17,652 bases of DNA from Acidobacteriota bacterium (GTDB lineage: Bacteria > Acidobacteriota > Vicinamibacteria > Vicinamibacterales > 2-12-FULL-66-21). The position numbers and the translations under genes are program-made. The stretch spans positions 1 through 17,652 of the forward strand of contig JABFWM010000681.1 in NCBI GenBank assembly GCA_013362195.1, read 5' to 3'. Below are positions 1 to 7,625 of the stretch, piece after piece. The notes beneath the pieces were generated by a model. The model was not told the origin of the DNA. It saw only the letters and a program-made list of their open reading frames with translations, and made no database searches. How positions within the stretch are numbered: the stretch's first letter is position 1; each line of letters starts with the position of its first letter.

Positions 1-141
1 GAGCGCGTCAGCGATCCCGCCGTCCGCGCGACGCTGGGCGCCGCCGCCCGGACGCGCGCCGTCCGCGACTACAGCTGGAGCGCGCACTGCCGCGCGCTCG
101 ACGCGGCCGTTGCCGGCGCGCGCCGTCGTCGCGCATCATGA
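1..141 (+). CDS. C-terminal end of a glycosyltransferase (partial, 5' cut by window)
   Basis: The window opens inside a reading frame (frame 1) whose last 46 codons end in TGA at 139-141. The visible residues include DYSWSAHCRALD. This resembles the end of GT4 glycosyltransferases, where a Phe/Tyr-Ser-Trp motif followed by a helix closes the Rossmann domain; the gene at 1409-2650 ends similarly with EFSWRAAGD. The stop codon overlaps the ATG of the next gene by 4 bp (ATGA), so it is probably the preceding member of the same glycan-assembly operon. Only the tail is visible, so donor, acceptor and even exact family are inference from this motif and from the two GT4 genes that follow. Confidence 0.6.
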   Translation, partial: ERVSDPAVRATLGAAARTRAVRDYSWSAHCRALDAAVAGARRRRAS

Positions 142-1412
142 ACGTGCTGATTGCGACGGATGCGTTTCCGCCCGTCTGCGGCGGCAGCGGCTGGAGCACG
201 TACGAGCTCGCACGCGGCCTGCGGACGCGCGGCCACGAGATCGACGTCGTGCAGGCGCGGCCGCAATCGACCCCGGTGCACGAGACCGAACAGCGGGCCT
301 CCTACGACGGGTTCGACGTCACGCTGTTCACGTTCCGCGCCTCCACGCTGCCGTTCCTCCGCAACGTCGACAAGAGCGAGCGGCTGACCGATCGGCTCTC
401 GACGTGGCTCGCCGCGCGCGTGCGCGCCAATCGCCACGATATCGTGCACGCGCAGCACGTGATGACGACTGCGCCGTCGATCGAGGCGGCGAAAGCCGTG
501 GGGGTGCCGGTCGTGGCGACGGTGCGCGACTACTGGCCGGTGTGCTACTGGTCCGACCTGCTGCACACACGCGCGGGGCTCGCGCTCTGTCCGGCCTGCA
601 CGGTCGGGAACATGACCCGCTGCATCCAGCCGCGCGCCGGCGCCGCGTGGCCGCTGGCCGTGCCGGTCATTCCCTACATGCGGGCGAACCTCGCGCGCAA
701 GCAACGCACACTGGCGGACGCCGACGCAGTGATCGCAGTCAGCCGCCGCATCGCCGACGACCTGCGCGTCCGCGCGGCAGGTCTTCACGCGACGCGGATC
801 GACGTCATCCCGAACCCGGTGAACGTCAGCGCACTGCGCGCGCTCGCGTCGTCATCTGCGGCGGCGGTCGCCACGCCGGCGGCCGCGTACGCGCTGTATC
901 TCGGCAAGCTCGCGCCGAACAAGGGGACGGAGTTCCTCGTGCCGGCGATCGAGCGCGCCGATCTCGACTGGCCGCTGGTCGTCGTCGGCGACGGGCCCGA
1001 TCGCGGAACGCTCGAGCAGGACGCCGCCGCATCCGGCCGTGACGTGCGATTCACCGGCTGGGTCGACAAGGCGGCCGCCGCGCACTGGCTCGCGCACGCA
1101 TCGATGCTGATCTTTCCGTCGCGCGGACCCGAGTCGCTCAGCCGCGTGCTGATCGAAGCGAGCGCGCTCGGGATCCCGATTGCCGCCATGGACACCGGCG
1201 GCACGCGCGACATCATCGACCCGGGCGTCACCGGATTGTTGTCCTCGTCACCCGACGGGCTCGCCGAAGACATCCGCACGCTGCGGCACGACGACGCGTT
1301 GAGGGCACGACTGGGGGCGGCGGCCGCGCGCCGGATCGAGGCCGAGTTCGAGGCCGGCGCGGTCGTCGCACGGGTCGAGGCGCTCTACGCGGAGCTGGTC
1401 GCACACCGGTGA
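138..1412 (+). CDS. GT4-family glycosyltransferase
   Basis: A 424-aa cytoplasmic sugar transferase of the GT-B fold, expected to move a sugar from a nucleotide donor to a lipid- or glycan-bound acceptor. The N-terminal acceptor domain begins MNVLIATDAFPP and has the glycine loop GGSGWSTYELARGL (15-28). The C-terminal donor domain carries GKLAPNKG (256-263), VVVGDGPDRG (281-290) and the family E-x7-E signature as E332 to E340 in PESLSRVLIEASALG. Length is normal for GT4. An unusual cysteine group, C136, C151, C154 and C162 (including CPAC), lies in the N-terminal domain after DYWPV and could bind zinc or form disulfides. The ATG at 138 overlaps the previous stop and the TGA overlaps the next GTG, so translation is likely coupled. 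Family is secure; sugar and acceptor are not known. Confidence 0.9.
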   Translation: MNVLIATDAFPPVCGGSGWSTYELARGLRTRGHEIDVVQARPQSTPVHETEQRASYDGFDVTLFTFRASTLPFLRNVDKSERLTDRLSTWLAARVRANRHDIVHAQHVMTTAPSIEAAKAVGVPVVATVRDYWPVCYWSDLLHTRAGLALCPACTVGNMTRCIQPRAGAAWPLAVPVIPYMRANLARKQRTLADADAVIAVSRRIADDLRVRAAGLHATRIDVIPNPVNVSALRALASSSAAAVATPAAAYALYLGKLAPNKGTEFLVPAIERADLDWPLVVVGDGPDRGTLEQDAAASGRDVRFTGWVDKAAAAHWLAHASMLIFPSRGPESLSRVLIEASALGIPIAAMDTGGTRDIIDPGVTGLLSSSPDGLAEDIRTLRHDDALRARLGAAAARRIEAEFEAGAVVARVEALYAELVAHR

Positions 1413-2650
1413 GGATCGCTCTCGTCGCGCGATCGGTGTTTCCGCTGCACGGCTACGGCGGCCTGGAACGGCACGTCTACGATCTCGCGCGAGCCCTGGC
1501 CGACCGGGACGTCCGCGTCACGCTGATCACGCGGCCGCCGGCCGAAGGCCGCGAGTGGAACCGCACCTCGATTCACGATCGGGTGACGGCGGAGTTCGTC
1601 CCGTACCACACCTTTCCCTTCGCGGGCCGCCGCGGCACGACCGTGCTCGACCGCAGCACCGCCTATCCGATCTTCGGCGTGCGCGCCGGACGGCGCGCGC
1701 TCGATCTCGTCCGCCGCGGTGAAGTGGATCTGGTGCACGGGCTGGGCGGCAGCGTGCTCGGCTACGCGCGCGCCCGGGCGGAGGCCGCCGCCCCGCTCGT
1801 CCTGAACCCGCAGGGCCTCGAAGAATTCGGCGCGACCGATCCGTCGCGCGCGCGGCTCAAGCGCGCCGCGTATCTGCCCCTTCGCCGCGCCGTCCTCGCG
1901 TGCGCCGCGGCCGCCGATGCGGTCATTGCCACCGATCGCGGCCTCGAACCGTACGTGGTGCGCCATCTGAAGATCGATCCCCGCAAGGTGCATACGATTC
2001 CGAATGCGCTGGATCTGCCGGCGCTGGATCTGTTGACGGATCCGCCGCTCGTCGGCGAGCTGCGGCGCCGCTTTGCGATTGCGGCCGACGAGGTGGTGCT
2101 CCTGTCGGTCGGCCGCCTGGAAGAGAACAAGGGCTTTCACGTGCTGCTCCACGCGCTGGCGGCGCTTCGCGAGCACGGCGCATTCGATCGGCGTCCATGG
2201 CGCTCGGTCGTGCTTGGCGACGGGCCGTATCGCGGGCGTCTCGAGGCGCTCGCGCGCGAGCTGTCCCTGGGCGATCGTGTGCGGGTGCATGGGCGCGTCT
2301 CCGATGCGGAGTTGCACGCGTGGCACGAGCTCGCCACGCTGTTCGTGCACCCGACACTGTATGAAGGCAGCTCGCTGGTGACGCTGGAAGCCATGGCGCA
2401 CCGCCGGGCCGTCGTGGCATCGGCGGCCGGCGGACTTCCCGACAAGGTGCGTCCGGGCGTCAACGGCTGGCTGGTGACGCCGGGGGATCCCGGCGCGCTC
2501 GCGGCAGCGATCAGCGGCGCCATCGCCGATCCCGCGCGGCTCGAGCGCTACGGCCGCGACGGACGCGCCATCGTCGAACGCGAGTTCTCGTGGCGCGCCG
2601 CCGGCGACGCGACGCTCGCACTCTACACGCTACTATTACGGCCGCAGTGA
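1409..2650 (+). CDS. GT4-family glycosyltransferase
   Basis: A second 413-aa GT-B glycosyltransferase. It starts at GTG 1409 (MRIALVARSVFPLHGYGGLE), in a GTGA overlap with the preceding stop. The N-terminal loop HGYGGLERHVYDLARAL (14-30) is the usual acceptor-domain start. The donor domain has LLSVGRLEENKGFHVLL (231-247), VVLGDGPYRGRL (267-278) and E-x7-E as E319 to E327 in YEGSSLVTLEAMA, followed by the GG-x-PD-x-V motif (341-347) typical of GT4 nucleotide-sugar binding. No signal peptide or membrane segment, so it acts on the cytoplasmic side. The last codons include a run of rare leucine codons (CTA CTA TTA, 2630-2638) just before the coupled start of the next gene. It is most like generic GT4 enzymes of exopolysaccharide or lipopolysaccharide assembly; specificity cannot be read from the sequence. 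Confidence 0.9.
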   Translation: MRIALVARSVFPLHGYGGLERHVYDLARALADRDVRVTLITRPPAEGREWNRTSIHDRVTAEFVPYHTFPFAGRRGTTVLDRSTAYPIFGVRAGRRALDLVRRGEVDLVHGLGGSVLGYARARAEAAAPLVLNPQGLEEFGATDPSRARLKRAAYLPLRRAVLACAAAADAVIATDRGLEPYVVRHLKIDPRKVHTIPNALDLPALDLLTDPPLVGELRRRFAIAADEVVLLSVGRLEENKGFHVLLHALAALREHGAFDRRPWRSVVLGDGPYRGRLEALARELSLGDRVRVHGRVSDAELHAWHELATLFVHPTLYEGSSLVTLEAMAHRRAVVASAAGGLPDKVRPGVNGWLVTPGDPGALAAAISGAIADPARLERYGRDGRAIVEREFSWRAAGDATLALYTLLLRPQ

Positions 2651-4131
2651 TCCCTTCACTCGATCGCCATCTCCGCGCCGCGACGGCTGCCGAGCGCTCG
2701 CGGACCGCCCTGCTCGTGATCCTCGCCGCCGCCGCGGCGCTGCGTTTCTGGCGCCTCGGAGCGGGCGTTCCGTTCGGCGTCGGCGTCGACGAGCCCGAAA
2801 TCATGCTCCGCGTCGTGCTGATGATGAAGACGGGGGACTTCAACCCGCACTTCTTCGACTACCCGACGCTGTACATCTACACGCAGCTGATGGTCGCGGT
2901 GGTGCGCTTCATCGTCGGCGCAGCCGCAGGACAGTGGGCATCGCTGGCTGACGTCACGGCGGGCGAGTTCTACATGTGGGGCCGTGCGATCACGGCGATG
3001 GCCGGCACCGCGACGGTCTGGCTCGTGTACCGGGCGGGCCGACGATGGGGGATGGCGACCGCGCTGCTCGCCGCGGCGGCGATGGCGGTGATGCCGATGC
3101 ACGTCCGCGAATCGCACTACGTGCTGACCGACGTGCCGCAGACGCTGCTGGTCACGGGCGCGCTGGTGCTGTCGCTGCGTGCGGCGGAACGCGGTGCCGC
3201 CGCCACCTTCGCGGCGGCGGGCGCGCTTGCGGGACTGGCGGCCGCGACGAAGTACACCGGCGGGCTTGCCCTGCTGCTCCCGCTCCTTGCCTGCTGGAGC
3301 AGCGGGCGGCTGTCGCGATCGCGCGCGAGCGTCACCGCGATGGTATGCGGCGCGTTCGCCGCCGCATTCCTGATGGCGGCGCCGTATACCGTGCTGGATC
3401 TGCCGGGCTTTCTCAACGGGTTCGGACACCTCGCCAGCGCATACACCGGCGCACTGCCCGCGCAGGCGCCGGCGGTGACGTACCTCAAGCACCTGCGCAA
3501 CGGGCTCGGCTGGGGCGGCAGCCTGCTGGTCATCGCCGGCCTCGCCTTAGCGATCGCGAGCCTCGTCACGGGATCCAACCGCGCGCGGTGGGCGCTCGTC
3601 GTGGCGTTTCCCGTGATCTACTTTGCCTTCATCGCACGGCAGTCGCTCGTGTACGGACGGTACCTGCTGCCGATCCTGCCCTTCCTTGCCATCCTTGCGG
3701 GTGTCGGGGTGACGGGGATCATCGCCGCCGTCCGATCGTTTGACGTTCCGCGGACGGCCCGCGCCGGCATCACGGCGGCGGCAGCGCTGCTCCTTCTGGG
3801 GTGGCCCGCGTCAGTCGCGGTTCAATTCGATCGTGAGCTGTCGCGTCGATGGACAACGGAGCTTGCCTACCACTGGATCCTCGGCAATGTCCCGGCCGGG
3901 ACGAAGCTGGTCATCGAAACGACGTTCCTGACGCTGCCGCGCGAATACCACGTCGACTACACGAAGCGCGGAATGGCGGCCGCGTCCGATGACTACGCGG
4001 CGCGCGGCGTGAAGTACGTGGTGCTGTCGTCCGAGATGGCGGCGCCGGACCGCGCACGCGAGGTCGCGCGGTTTGCGCCCTCGCGCCAGCACCCCGGACC
4101 GAACGTGCGCATCCTCGAGCTGACGCCGTGA
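2647..4131 (+). CDS. GT39/PMT-type membrane glycosyltransferase
   Basis: A 494-aa polytopic inner-membrane protein of the ArnT/PMT-like GT39 group, which uses polyprenyl-phosphate sugars on the periplasmic face. The first membrane segment (about 20-34) is followed by the loop FGVGVDEPEIM, where D48-E49 match the catalytic acidic pair of the family; a second acidic motif, SHYVLTDVPQ (156-165), and KYTG (202-205) follow. Hydrophobic segments recur to about residue 390, then a soluble C-terminal domain of about 100 residues. The frame is open back to GTG 2590, but that would overlap the previous gene by 61 bp and add an Arg-rich stretch; GTG 2647 gives the same 4-bp GTGA overlap as the neighbouring junction, so I chose it. 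Likely the last gene of the plus-strand glycan operon. Acceptor (lipid, glycan or protein) unknown. Confidence 0.85.
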   Translation: MIPSLDRHLRAATAAERSRTALLVILAAAAALRFWRLGAGVPFGVGVDEPEIMLRVVLMMKTGDFNPHFFDYPTLYIYTQLMVAVVRFIVGAAAGQWASLADVTAGEFYMWGRAITAMAGTATVWLVYRAGRRWGMATALLAAAAMAVMPMHVRESHYVLTDVPQTLLVTGALVLSLRAAERGAAATFAAAGALAGLAAATKYTGGLALLLPLLACWSSGRLSRSRASVTAMVCGAFAAAFLMAAPYTVLDLPGFLNGFGHLASAYTGALPAQAPAVTYLKHLRNGLGWGGSLLVIAGLALAIASLVTGSNRARWALVVAFPVIYFAFIARQSLVYGRYLLPILPFLAILAGVGVTGIIAAVRSFDVPRTARAGITAAAALLLLGWPASVAVQFDRELSRRWTTELAYHWILGNVPAGTKLVIETTFLTLPREYHVDYTKRGMAAASDDYAARGVKYVVLSSEMAAPDRAREVARFAPSRQHPGPNVRILELTP

Positions 4132-4141
4132 CGCGCGCCGG

Positions 4142-4705
4142 CTATCCAGGAAGGTAGAGGACGATGACCTCGGCGCGGCGGCGCAGCGACACCACCCACT
4201 CGGCGACCAGCGTCTCGCGCGCACCTGACTCGGTTTCCGCGAAGCGCTCGTTGATGTAGGTCGCCATCCGCAGATCGTTGCGGATGAAGCCGCGCAGCTG
4301 CTCCTCACTGAGGCCGACCGTGGCCAGCGCCCGCGGGAACGCGTCGGCGGCGCGGAATCGCTGCCGGATCGCGGCGAGTCGCGTGTCGATCTCCTCACGC
4401 GCCGGCTCGGGCGGCTGATAGCGTTCGACCTCTTCGAGGATCAGCGATCGCTCGATCAGGCGATCGAGCGTCGACGCGATGGGATCGCCCCCGCCCGCCG
4501 GCGGCACGAGCTGAAACAGCCGCGCCGCGTTGACGTCGGACAACAGGATCGCCTGCCGATTGACCGTCGCCATGACGCGATCGATGACCTCGGCGCCGAT
4601 CGACGCCGCCGTGCAGAGCGCGATGAGTGCGATGCCCGGGAGCTTTCGTGCGAACGACATCGTTGACGTGCCTGCCTTCGTGGTTGGGATTCGCTTGCGC
4701 TTCAC
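4142..4705 (-). CDS. SurA-like periplasmic chaperone lacking a PPIase domain
   Basis: A 187-aa exported protein resembling the SurA N-terminal chaperone domain. After a signal peptide (hydrophobic LPGIALIALCTAA, likely cut after SIGA) it has VIDRVMATVNRQAILLSDV, the classic SurA opening, then STLDRLIERSLILEEVERY and a helical stretch with LSEEQLRGFIRNDLRMATYI. It ends in RRRAEVIVLYLP, which resembles the final strand of SurA, so the N-terminal and C-terminal chaperone parts are joined directly with no parvulin domain; E. coli SurA is about 430 aa with two. It should escort unfolded outer-membrane proteins, which fits its place just downstream of the Omp85 gene (28-bp gap). GTG 4705 has GAGG seven bases upstream; ATG 4660 (MSFARKLPG) gives a more compact signal peptide but a poorer ribosome site. 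Either start is possible. Confidence 0.8.
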   Translation of the reverse strand: MKRKRIPTTKAGTSTMSFARKLPGIALIALCTAASIGAEVIDRVMATVNRQAILLSDVNAARLFQLVPPAGGGDPIASTLDRLIERSLILEEVERYQPPEPAREEIDTRLAAIRQRFRAADAFPRALATVGLSEEQLRGFIRNDLRMATYINERFAETESGARETLVAEWVVSLRRRAEVIVLYLPG

Positions 4706-4712
4706 GACGTCG

Positions 4713-4716
4713 CCTC
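4713..4716 (-). promoter_or_regulatory. Shine-Dalgarno GAGG for the GTG start at 4705
   Basis: On the minus strand GAGG lies seven bases before GTG 4705. The alternative ATG at 4660 has only AAGG-like sequence more than ten bases upstream. This favours the longer SurA-like product, although the shorter one has the neater signal peptide. Confidence 0.4.
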
Positions 4717-4733
4717 GAGCGGGCCGCAGGCGC

Positions 4734-7625
4734 TCAAAACGCCTCGCCGATGCTGAAATGCAGCGCGCGCGGCGACTCGAGCCGTTCGCCGATGACGCGC
4801 CGATCGAGCTTGAATCCGAGGTCGATGCGGATCGGCCCGATCGGCGAACGATAGCGCAGGCCGAAGCCGATCGCGCCGCGCAGCTGCCCGAGATCGATCT
4901 CGGACGCCTGCCGGAAGACGTTGCCGCCGTCGATGAAGAAAGCCGCCCCCACTTCGCGCCAGAGCGGCGTGCGCAGCTCGCCGTTCACGATGATGACGGC
5001 ATTGCCGCCGATCGGAAATCCGTTCGCGCTGATGGTGTTCGGCGCGCCGACGCTGTCGAGCGCATAGCCCCGGATGGTCGTGTCGCCGCCGGCGAAGAAC
5101 CGCTCGCTCGCGGGGACCTGCTGGATCAGATCGTCGGCCGATTGGCGCGCGAACGGACTCGCCAGCCCCAGCCGGAGGCCGGTGGCCAACACCAGATGCG
5201 GGCGTCCGAGATTGCGATACCAGAACCCCGAGACGAACGCCTTGCTGAAGCCGACCTCCGATCCGAGGATCCGCGCGGCCACGGTGCCGTCGCCGGTCAG
5301 AAACGTGCCCGCCCCCGGACTCACGACATCGTCGCGCGTATCGCGCGCGAGCGCGACCGAAAACGCGGACAGCCGCACCTGCGGGAACAGGCGCTCGATC
5401 AGCCCCGGTGTCGCCGGATCGTCGGTGGGCTGCACGTCGAAGATGCGCGTGGTGTTGAACGCGTAACGGGCGCTGCCGCGCAGCACGTTCGAGAGCCGGC
5501 GGCCGAACTCGGCATTCACCCCCTTGCGGCTGAAATTGAAGCTCGATCGGACGCCCTGCTCGACGGCGGCGGTCGCCGTGAAATCTCCCGCGCCCCGGAA
5601 CGGCCGCGGCTGGCGGTAGGTACCGATCACGCGGTACTCGGCGAACCCGAATGTCCTGGGATTGTTCAGGTCTCGATTGGGCCGGAGACTCAGGCGCGTG
5701 TAGAGGTTCGCGGTCCGGTTCCGGCCGCCGATGTTGCGGCGTCCGATCTCGAAAAAGCCGCGCGGCGCGAATTCGACGTTCTCGCGCGCTTCACCGGTCA
5801 CGGGATCCGCTTCGAGCAGCCGGTTGATCTCCGCGCCGCCGCCGTAGCCGATCGTGGTGCGCAGCGCCTCCTCGACCGTGATGATGACGTCGTGATCCCC
5901 GGAATCGCCGTGCGAGACCGGCGCGATGCGGACGCGGCGGAACAACCCCAGCGCACTCAGGCGCCGCTGGCTCTCGAGCAGGTCCTCGAGCCCAAGCGGC
6001 TTGCCCTCCTGCAGGAGCAGCTCGCGACGGATGACCGATGCGTCGGTCCGGGTGTTCCCGACAATGATGATGTGATCGACGAGGGTTTGCGGGCCTTCGA
6101 CGATGACGAACGGCAGGTCGGCGCGCGTGCCGTCCGGCGACAGGCGGGGCGTGATCGTCACCTGGGCGGCCGCGTACCCGGCGTTGGCATAGAGCGCGAG
6201 CAGCGCTTCGCGATCGGTGGCGACCTTCGGTCCGTAGTACGGGTCGCCGGGCTTCGAGCTGACGTTGACGAGCAGCTGCTCCGTTCTGAGGCCGGCGTTG
6301 CCCGCCACGGACACCGTGCCGACCGCCACGTGCGGCCCTTCGGCAATCACGATGACCGGGCGGACGAGGCCGGGCCCCGTTTCGCTGACGTCCGACCGCG
6401 CCTTCATTGCCGCGAACCCGCGAACCTGGTACTCACGCGTGATCGCGCCGACGATCGCGTCGAGCTTCGAGGCGACGAACGGTTCGCCCGCCCCCAGCGT
6501 CCGCAGCGCGGGGCGGAACGTCTCGACGGGAACCGACGCATTGCCCGTCAGCTCGACGCCGCCGGGGGCAACGTGGTACTGCGGGCCGCGCCGGATCTGA
6601 AACACGATCGCCAGCGTTCCGGCCCCTTCCTGCTCGGTATGCGTGACCTCCGCGCGCCAGTAGCCCTGCTGCGCCAGATACGACGCGATCCGGTTCTTGG
6701 CGTCTTCGAGCAGATCTTCGTTCACCGATCCCTCGCGTTCGATCGGCACGAGCTGTTCGAGGCGATCCTTCGGGATCGGATCGCCTTCGAAGCGGACCGA
6801 GACCAGAGGGCCGGGACGGACCGCGATCGTCAGATCGGCGCTTCGCCGATCGGGATTGATGACGGCGGATTCCACGGTTGCGCTCGCCTGGTAGTAGCGC
6901 TGGCGGCGCAGCCGCTGCAGCAGGTCATCCAGCGCGCGGCGGATATCCGCGGGCGAATAGGGACGCCCGGGCGTGAGCTCGAGCCGATTGAGAAGTTGTG
7001 CCGACGGTTCGAGCGGGTTGCCGACGACGGTGCTGCGCGCGATCCGGGCGCGCGCGCCGGCGCTGACGTCGAACACGAGCGTGGTGCGATCCGGATCGTG
7101 ACGGACGATCGGCGGCGCCGGCCGCACGTCGGCTTCGAGATAGCCGCGGTCGCGATAGAGGTCCTCGAGCGTGGCGGCGACGTCAGCGGCGCGGCCGATC
7201 GGCGGGGTGGCCCCGAAGCGCTCCTCCATCCGCTCGCGCAGCGCGCCTTCCGAGAGCTGGAGATCGCCGCGGAACTTCACGTCGGTGACGGCGTGGATCG
7301 GCCAGAGCGCGTAGGTCAGTCGCACCCTGCCGTCCGGAGTACTCTCCGCCTCGACCTCCACGTTCTCGAAGCGGCCGAGGCTCGCGAAATGCTTCACCGT
7401 GTCGCGCACGTCGGTCATCGACAGCGGCTGGCCCTGGCGCGTCGCCACGAGCTCGAAGAGCGCAGGCTCGAGTGCCGCGCGTCCTTCGATGGTGATCGCG
7501 ACATCGCTGACCGGCCGCCCCACGTAGCCGGCCGCGGTGATGGCGGGCGTGCCGGCGGCCTGGGCCCACCCGGCGCGAGGGCCGGCCGCGGCGACGAGGA
7601 GCAACGCGAAGGCGACGGCGCGCAT
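4734..7625 (-). CDS. Omp85-family outer-membrane insertase (BamA/TamA-like) with seven POTRA domains
   Basis: A 963-aa outer-membrane protein that folds or inserts beta-barrel proteins. The signal peptide is MRAVAFALLLVAAAGPRAGWAQ. I count seven POTRA-like repeats (beta-alpha-alpha-beta-beta, each opening with a V-x-F/V-x-G pattern and closing near a G or GP): about 39-110, 111-190, 191-272, 273-348, 349-431, 432-512 and 513-587. The barrel follows from about 588 and contains FFAGGDTTIRGY (843-854), the conserved lid-loop RGF/Y motif of Omp85 proteins. The chain ends HFSIGEAF with the C-terminal Phe of outer-membrane beta-signals. E. coli BamA (about 810 aa) has five POTRAs and TamA (about 577 aa) three. 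The frame stays open far upstream through the antisense-phase of the next gene, but ATG 7625 with its signal peptide is clearly the start; it overlaps the TamB stop as TGATG without a Shine-Dalgarno site, so translation is likely by reinitiation. Confidence 0.93.
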   Translation of the reverse strand: MRAVAFALLLVAAAGPRAGWAQAAGTPAITAAGYVGRPVSDVAITIEGRAALEPALFELVATRQGQPLSMTDVRDTVKHFASLGRFENVEVEAESTPDGRVRLTYALWPIHAVTDVKFRGDLQLSEGALRERMEERFGATPPIGRAADVAATLEDLYRDRGYLEADVRPAPPIVRHDPDRTTLVFDVSAGARARIARSTVVGNPLEPSAQLLNRLELTPGRPYSPADIRRALDDLLQRLRRQRYYQASATVESAVINPDRRSADLTIAVRPGPLVSVRFEGDPIPKDRLEQLVPIEREGSVNEDLLEDAKNRIASYLAQQGYWRAEVTHTEQEGAGTLAIVFQIRRGPQYHVAPGGVELTGNASVPVETFRPALRTLGAGEPFVASKLDAIVGAITREYQVRGFAAMKARSDVSETGPGLVRPVIVIAEGPHVAVGTVSVAGNAGLRTEQLLVNVSSKPGDPYYGPKVATDREALLALYANAGYAAAQVTITPRLSPDGTRADLPFVIVEGPQTLVDHIIIVGNTRTDASVIRRELLLQEGKPLGLEDLLESQRRLSALGLFRRVRIAPVSHGDSGDHDVIITVEEALRTTIGYGGGAEINRLLEADPVTGEARENVEFAPRGFFEIGRRNIGGRNRTANLYTRLSLRPNRDLNNPRTFGFAEYRVIGTYRQPRPFRGAGDFTATAAVEQGVRSSFNFSRKGVNAEFGRRLSNVLRGSARYAFNTTRIFDVQPTDDPATPGLIERLFPQVRLSAFSVALARDTRDDVVSPGAGTFLTGDGTVAARILGSEVGFSKAFVSGFWYRNLGRPHLVLATGLRLGLASPFARQSADDLIQQVPASERFFAGGDTTIRGYALDSVGAPNTISANGFPIGGNAVIIVNGELRTPLWREVGAAFFIDGGNVFRQASEIDLGQLRGAIGFGLRYRSPIGPIRIDLGFKLDRRVIGERLESPRALHFSIGEAF

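Noticed and set aside
2590..2646. Upstream GTG start for the GT39 glycosyltransferase
   Set aside because: It would add an Arg-rich 19-residue stretch and a 61-bp overlap; GTG 2647 matches the 4-bp overlap seen at the adjacent junctions.
4661..4702. Lipoprotein signal in the SurA-like protein (Cys in IALC)
   Set aside because: The residue before Cys is Leu, not Gly/Ala/Ser, so the lipobox rule fails; a type I signal peptide cut after SIGA fits better.
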